Shown: positions 58,677 through 64,000 of the stretch, one piece after another
Numbering within the stretch: position 1 is the stretch's first letter
How the letters are laid out: each line of letters opens with the position of its first letter
DNA from: Tethya wilhelma
Taxonomy: Eukaryota; Porifera; Demospongiae; Tethyida; Tethyidae
Length of the DNA stretch: 64,000 bases
Reading direction: 5' to 3'
Assembly: GCA_964030475.1 (NCBI GenBank)
Contig: CAXIPT010000003.1
Location: 6,206,511 to 6,270,510 of the forward strand
Program-made: the position numbers and the translations under genes
Notes under the pieces: generated by a model
Databases searched by the model: none
What the model saw: only the letters and a program-made list of their open reading frames with translations
What the model was told of the DNA's origin: nothing

Positions 58677-59588
58677 CCCCCCCCCCCCTCCCCTCCCATC
58701 ACCACCACTAAACATGAATATATACTCTTACAGATTCCCTTAGCTTTCACATACCAATATTGAAGAGTTTGGCCCAGGTACAGAATAAGGTCTTCGCTTA
58801 GTAGTACCTCCTAGCAAACGGTAAGCAGAACTTAAAGGATCACTCTCTCTTACTAGTCTCCTAAGTCTGTCTCTTGTCACTTTGATTCTTCTTGCTCTAA
58901 GCCTTCTGCTGATCATGGATACACCAAGATTGGGGGACTCAGAATGTATCTCCCTTATCAATTCTAAAACATCAGCATCATTTACAGTATCAGCTATATC
59001 ATTAAGCATCCCAAAATCGGCACGCCTTCTGTAATTAAAACCAGAATTATATAATTAAATGAGTCAGCCTGTGACTGGAGATTCATTATGGTATGTGCAT
59101 GTTATACTTCATCACATATAGGTCTAAGTTTCTCTTGGGAGTTATTGTCCTATACTTGGTGTTAATACTGAGCCAGCTATATAATACACACACGTGCATC
59201 AAGCATATATCTTGGTAGCGTTAACCACTGAAGCTGTATTTCCACCAGACAATCAACTAAACTCAGTAGCTCTGTTTTGTACCTCAAAATTATAGCTTGC
59301 TCTTCACCTAGTATGTCAGAGTCATCCAAGTGATGAAGTTCCATCTGTTGGTACAGTGTGGTGCAAGTAGAAATGCACAGATCTAGCCTTTCCACTACAT
59401 ACTCTGTATAACTCTGGTTAGCAACTCCATACTGCCGGGATGCTCCCAGAATAAACTCTCCAACACCTTGGAAGTACCTGGACCATTCATTAAAAGACAT
59501 TCTCTCAGCCAGGCTCTCCCAAATTAATGCACGTCATACTCTAAGGTTTGAACGTGACGTTCTAAATTCACTTGATGTCTTATAAGTA
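58677..59588 (-). pseudogene. Partial second copy of the rve-integrase element
   Basis: It matches 55617-56520: the N-terminal piece (59500-59177, 107 codons open) and the helix-turn-helix piece (59009-58740). It starts in a C tract next to the N at 58676. Relative to the first copy, four bases are missing near 58761, so the W-H preceding the first catalytic D is lost (reads NSSILVCES). Its inverted repeat is interrupted at 59587 by the next element. Confidence 0.85.
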
Positions 59589-60679
59589 TGGCACGCCAAG
59601 TGTAACAAAAATCGCAGGGGTGCTCAAGACGTCGTGACACTGAGTCGTGACGTCTTCACTATTTTCACGACGTCACGACGCGCGACAAGACGACGTCTTC
59701 ACTATTTTCACGACGTCGCGAGCATACAAAACTTGAGTCATGTGTTGATTTGTAGATATCATGAGACACTCATGTGATCATCATGGCTACTGAAGAACTG
59801 CCTGTCTGGATGGTCAAAGAGCCGCTATAATAAAATTATAATTATTATATTGTTGGTATAACAAATTTAAAAATTTTGACATGTACCAGTATATCTATAT
59901 AACAATACAACACAATACGTTACAACAGATTCGGCTAACACATTCTCTTAAGACCTGTTCAAGTTCATTATCATCAATATTTTCTTCTGTATCATTCAGC
60001 AAGCCACATTCTTGCCTCCTCCTATATATATATATATATAGTCATAATTATGAGACACACCCAAAAGTGAAGCAATACTAAATGAACGGCAAAGAATGAA
60101 GATATTCCAATTGCTCAGGTGAGATGACAACTTTGGCCTTCCCCTATAACTCCATTTTGAGACAAAGGAGCTCTATATTGTGCAGAATATGTGTCTCTGC
60201 ACTAGTATGTTGACATTTACTCCACAAAGCATAAAAGATATCCTTCAAATTGGTCAACGTAGATACTAATTGAATGTGTTAACTTCGGGATTACCTTGAT
60301 TTTGGTCATCCAGGCTTTATTCGAGTAAGTTACTACTGAAACTCTGCTGGTTACAATACCGTTCTCAGAATATCATTTAGGTAGAATATTCTGTATAACA
60401 GCTATAATTATATTTACTAAGTAATCCCATACTGCATTTGTAAAGATGAGGCAAAAGTCTGTCCATCCAGCCAGGCAGTTCTTCAGCAGCCATGATGATC
60501 ACATGAGTATCTCATGACAAATACAAATCAACACATGACTGGCAAGCTGTAAATGGCTCGCGACGTCGTGAAAATAGTGAAGACGTCGTCTTGTCGTGAC
60601 GTCGTAAAATATAGTGAAGACGTCACGACTCAGCGTCATGACGTTGTGATTACCCTTGTGATTTTTGTTACACTTGCCA
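59589..60679. mobile_element. Nested palindromic element, GACGTC-rich
   Basis: Arms of about 250 bp (59589 to about 59830, and about 60440-60679) are inverse copies beginning tggcacgccaagtgtaac on the left and the inverse of tggcaagtgtaacaaa on the right, flanked by TA (59587-59588, 60680-60681). Each arm contains five or more gacgtc/acgacgtc words in a cttcactattttcacgacgt context. Each arm also contains the start of a short frame (MATEELPVWMVK at 59783; MAAEELPGWMDRLLPHLY at 60495, minus), apparently one original N-terminal exon present twice. The centre has no transposase. Confidence 0.85.
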
Positions 60680-60771
60680 TACGAACGTTACGTTCGAACG
60701 TCAAACGTAACGTTGAGAAACGTCATAACGTCTTGAGGTTACGTTGGAATTTTGTTACACTCGGCTTGCCA
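60680..60771. mobile_element. Right terminal repeat of the outer rve-type element
   Basis: After the nested insert, an aacgtt/acgttcgaacgt-rich stretch ends in gttacactcggcttgcca followed by TA, the same terminal design (tggcaag..gtaacaaa) with a different internal sequence, so it belongs to a third variant of the family. Confidence 0.7.
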
Positions 60772-62502
60772 TAAACTTTCTCCATGATCCAGCTCCCTTG
60801 AGGTCGTCAGGTCGAGGATACATGCATACTGTAGTCAACTTGTTCACCACAACGCAACCTCTGTTGGTGCACTATGCACCTGATAATAAAAATAATGAAG
60901 AAATTTCATGAGATGAAATTTTTTGTGGCAGATCTCTTTTTCCTGGCCTCATTAATTAACAAAACCATCATGTATATATTGACATCATAAATTATATAAT
61001 AAGTTTTAACCCTCCTCCCCCCCCCACACACACACACACACACACCACCACCACCATCACCACCACCAATCGATTTTCATTGACCTTTAAAACCAACAGT
61101 TTCAGTCTTATTTACAGATTAGGTATACATGGAGTCTATACAAATGATTGCACTTTAGGAACTGAAAGTAAAGACTATATTCATGCTTGGAACTATGTAT
61201 GTGCAGAAGAATTTAACTTTTGATATAAATGTTATTCACGATCAGGATTGCTGTGATATGATGCTGTGATGCTGTGTGCATGCGAAGCATCCGGCTCTGA
61301 GTTAGAAAGGAGTACAATGTGAAAATTGTTTGAATTTAAATGTAAGCTAGTACTTACTAGTAAGCTAATAGCTACATAGGTGATTGTATTCAAATTGACA
61401 TTGCATAACATTATTGTTTCTGTTGTCAGCATACATTAAAGAATCCACTTCAGAATAGCTAAAGGCTATGGCTTTAGAACTTCTTTTATGGAGTACACTA
61501 AAAACCACTTAAAAAGCAATCAATGTGGGTGGTTGCATCAAAGAAACCCAACACTTGTTGTTCATAAAATCTGAAGTAGTAAATAGTATACTGACAGACA
61601 ATCCAGACAGAATAATAATTATTCTAATTGGCAAACATGTGCCCATTATCTCTGTTGTGACTAGAGTGGAGGAAGTAAGTAATGATCAATATCTTGCCGA
61701 TACTATGCATGACATGCTATTATTGATTTCAATAATTCCCAACTCTTGAGGTATTGCATAACATGCAATTTTCATCACCCTAACTTGAATGCTTGCCTTG
61801 AGTATTGTACGTACACTTTACAGTGACCACAGGGATTGTATATAGCCTCTCACTTGTGTAGTCCAACTTATAATATTATTATAATTATGCCTGTCTGATT
61901 TTCAAATTGTGGTCACACTTAACAATTACTATTATAGGTCAATCGGCCCATATTCACATACATAGCTAGCTATACATCATATTCTTTGATAGTTGAATAT
62001 GAAACTCCAGTACAATAGTAAACACAAACTCAAACACCAGATCATTTTCCTATTATAATACTTATGATGAGGCAAACTTCATGTTGACTGTTCATAAGCG
62101 ACAACACCACAACACCAACATAATTATGTATCAATATGTAAATATGTAGATGATGATATACATACCTGGTGGCAACTTAAAAATAATACTTTTATCTACA
62201 AAGTGAATCGAGTATCCAAATATCATCTATTTGAGAACTATAGTCACCGTACGTCCGTCTATGCCATGACACTTGGTACAGACAAGGTCCTGTAATATAG
62301 AGGTCATCAACCTCTTGGGCTACATCACTCAGGCTCTGTTCAATGAGCTCAGAGACTAAAGGAAGAGCTCCGTTTCAGAACTATAGTTCACCAGAGCATG
62401 CTAAATTCTTGAACAAACATTAGAAAGAAGCCAGGAAAAAGAAAGGCGTCATTTAAGGTTAGAGGTTTTTGAGTGGGCGGGGATCACACTAAAACAGTAA
62501 TN
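60772..62502. other. No confident gene
   Basis: A (CA)n-(CACCAC)n tract spans 61023-61070. 61540-61673 is an open plus-strand stretch (LFIKSEVVNSILTDN) ending at gtaagtaat, possibly an exon. On the minus strand, 62355-62192 is open after an AG acceptor (SELIEQSLSDVAQEVDDLYI) and ends in a stop, and could be a terminal exon. Neither has a recognisable family. Confidence 0.35.
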
Positions 62503-64000
62503 TGATCGTGTTCCAAAAGGAAATCGATGGAAACTGGAAGAGAAAATTGATTTTGAGCATGAAGGCGTTCCAAACCACTTGGGCACAATAGCTGATGCTA
62601 TGTATGAGTGGGAGGGACGCGTAGCTGAGGCTTTGGAACTGAATACTGTCGAAGTGGCTCGTATTAAGGAGAAAAAAAGAGATCAACCAGACCTACAGAC
62701 GTATGTGAATAAATATAATAAATTATTATTATGTGCATCATTATTTATCTTATGTATGACTACATATGATGTTGGAGTTCAGTAATTAACTTCTAGCCGG
62801 TCTATCTATGTTCGAACCCAGGAGAGAAGTTCTCCTCTTGTGGCAGGAGAAAAAAGGTTTACAGGCAACATATCGAAATCTGATCATTTCCTTTCTGAGA
62901 GCTGAAAAAACTACTTACGCTGAAGCTGTTTGTAAAGTTCTTGGAGAACAGCAATGTGAGCCATGCAGCCATAGAGCTTACACATTATCAAATTTTACCA
63001 ATACATAATCATTATAGAATTACAAATTTTACTTACAATTAAGTCAGAATATGATATGTTACGGTACTAAACTTAATTATAGTTTGCATGTGTGTGCTTG
63101 TGTGTTTGCCCATTGCCTAGCAACCAAAGTTTTTATATGCTAATTGCCATTTACTGGATGAGTGGAGGTGACATTAGAGTAGCTAGGGGTCACAGGATTA
63201 GGGGGTCAATAGCAAATTAACTAGTTGCTAGTTAACAAGTTAACTACTTCATGACTGAAATGCACACCCACGAATCATTAGTGTACAATGTAATAAATCT
63301 TTAACCATTACACTAATTTTTCTCAGCTTCTCAACAAGATCGTACCGATGATGTAAGGAAAATGATGTTAAGACAAAATGAGGACAAAATTCTTGGATTG
63401 TTTGCTCGTCTTACTAGACAAGTAATGTCTATTCTCAAGAGACAAAATATTGATATGGAAGAGTTTATTATGTTTGTTATGGAGCTGTTCAAGCCTGGCC
63501 AGTGCATACGAAACTGTAAAGGCATTTTTGAAATATTTCAGGCTATTTCTAGTAATCTTCTGTGGAGTTACTCCCATTATAGTCCCCTCAAGAGCATAGC
63601 TGATGAGTTTGCAAAACAGGAAACTGAACAATTGTTTAAAAAGTATGAAACTGAACTTGGTTCATTCTATGCAACCACCAAGATATCTGATTACTTAGTT
63701 GTGTGCCAAGATGAGGAAAAAACTGCTGATCCTGATGTGCAATTAGCACTCAACCCAGCAAAATACAACCCAGAGTATTTCCAAAAGCTATCTGTAAAGC
63801 TTGACAGGCCTGTCACTGATCAAACACTACAGTATGTTGCTGACATCTGGAAAGCAGTTGCCAAGTTCTTCTTGCTTCCACCTGTTACAGTGCTATTGGA
63901 TCGTATTGTATCTGGGTCATTGGTCATAGTTTGGTTCATCCCTCATCACTTTGGGAGGCAGATCCGAGTCAATTCAAGTAGAAACGAAGCCAAAGCATTT
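62503..64000 (+). CDS. Death-domain protein, 5' part, runs off the window
   Basis: Exons inferred: about 62503-62700, 62822-62955 and 63327 to beyond 64000, with GT-AG borders and matching phases. Residues from exons 1-2 form a Death-fold six-helix pattern: HLGTIADAMYEWEGRVAEAL, ELNTVEVARIKEKK, then TREVLLLWQEKKGLQATYRN, then LIISFLRAEKTTYAEAVCKV. The W in LLLWQEKKG is the hallmark. Exon 3 is open for at least 224 codons and contains a helical region (EEFIMFVMELFKPGQC, WSYSHYSPLKSIADEFAK) and a hydrophobic strand VSGSLVIVWFIPHHFG. Death domains recruit partners in apoptosis and innate immune signalling; in animals they are often followed by kinase or NACHT domains, but what follows here is outside the window. 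The start codon is not visible because of the N at 62502. Confidence 0.8.

Noticed and set aside
1..64000. tRNA or rRNA genes
   Set aside because: No stretch with A-box and B-box spacing and a cloverleaf, and no conserved rRNA segments, was recognised by eye; a covariance-model scan would be needed to exclude them.

Overview
This window reads as metazoan nuclear DNA, and a demosponge such as Amphimedon is the best guess (inference; no search was run). The reasons are AT-rich sequence, short GT-AG introns, very dense small inverted-repeat transposons with intact target-site duplications, and genes for TRAF-type RING/MATH proteins, a USP-type deubiquitinase and a Death-domain protein. There is no prokaryotic gene layout. 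Seven isolated N bases (36784, 44209, 46444, 48733, 51443, 58676, 62502) probably mark sequence gaps, and several sit exactly at repeat edges.

Layout. 1-5900: repeats, then a plus-strand USP deubiquitinase gene (about 2356-4249) with a hAT-type MITE at its 5' end and another MITE in an intron. 5900-17400: an amplified repeat block carrying broken pieces of a canonical TRAF MATH domain. Several pieces sit directly behind a piece of an ABC-F ATPase (DEPTNHLD motif), and in one copy the two form a single open frame. 17400-27300: diverged copies of a roughly 3-kb segment without a confident gene. 27465-30943 and 36785-40992: a direct segmental duplication carrying the 3' end of a TRAF-like gene. 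The full gene lies on the minus strand at 43653-39825 (RING, TRAF zinc finger, coiled coil, MATH), and a third, partial copy is at 47232-46445.

Between the duplicated segments lie a decayed hAT transposase (31468-33600) and a foldback element. From 52257 to 60771 there is a nested transposon complex: a Merlin (ISXO2-like) element, an rve/DDE-integrase element with about 160-bp inverted repeats and apparent TA target duplications, a Mutator-like MITE with a 9-bp duplication, and a GACGTC-rich palindromic element. From about 62503 to the window end is the 5' part of a Death-domain gene.

The cellular genes (TRAF-like, Death domain, USP) belong to protein classes used together in innate immune and cell-death signalling elsewhere; that they cooperate here is inference. 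Most of the remaining sequence is transposon layering that can be dated relatively, because duplicated segments preserve empty insertion sites.
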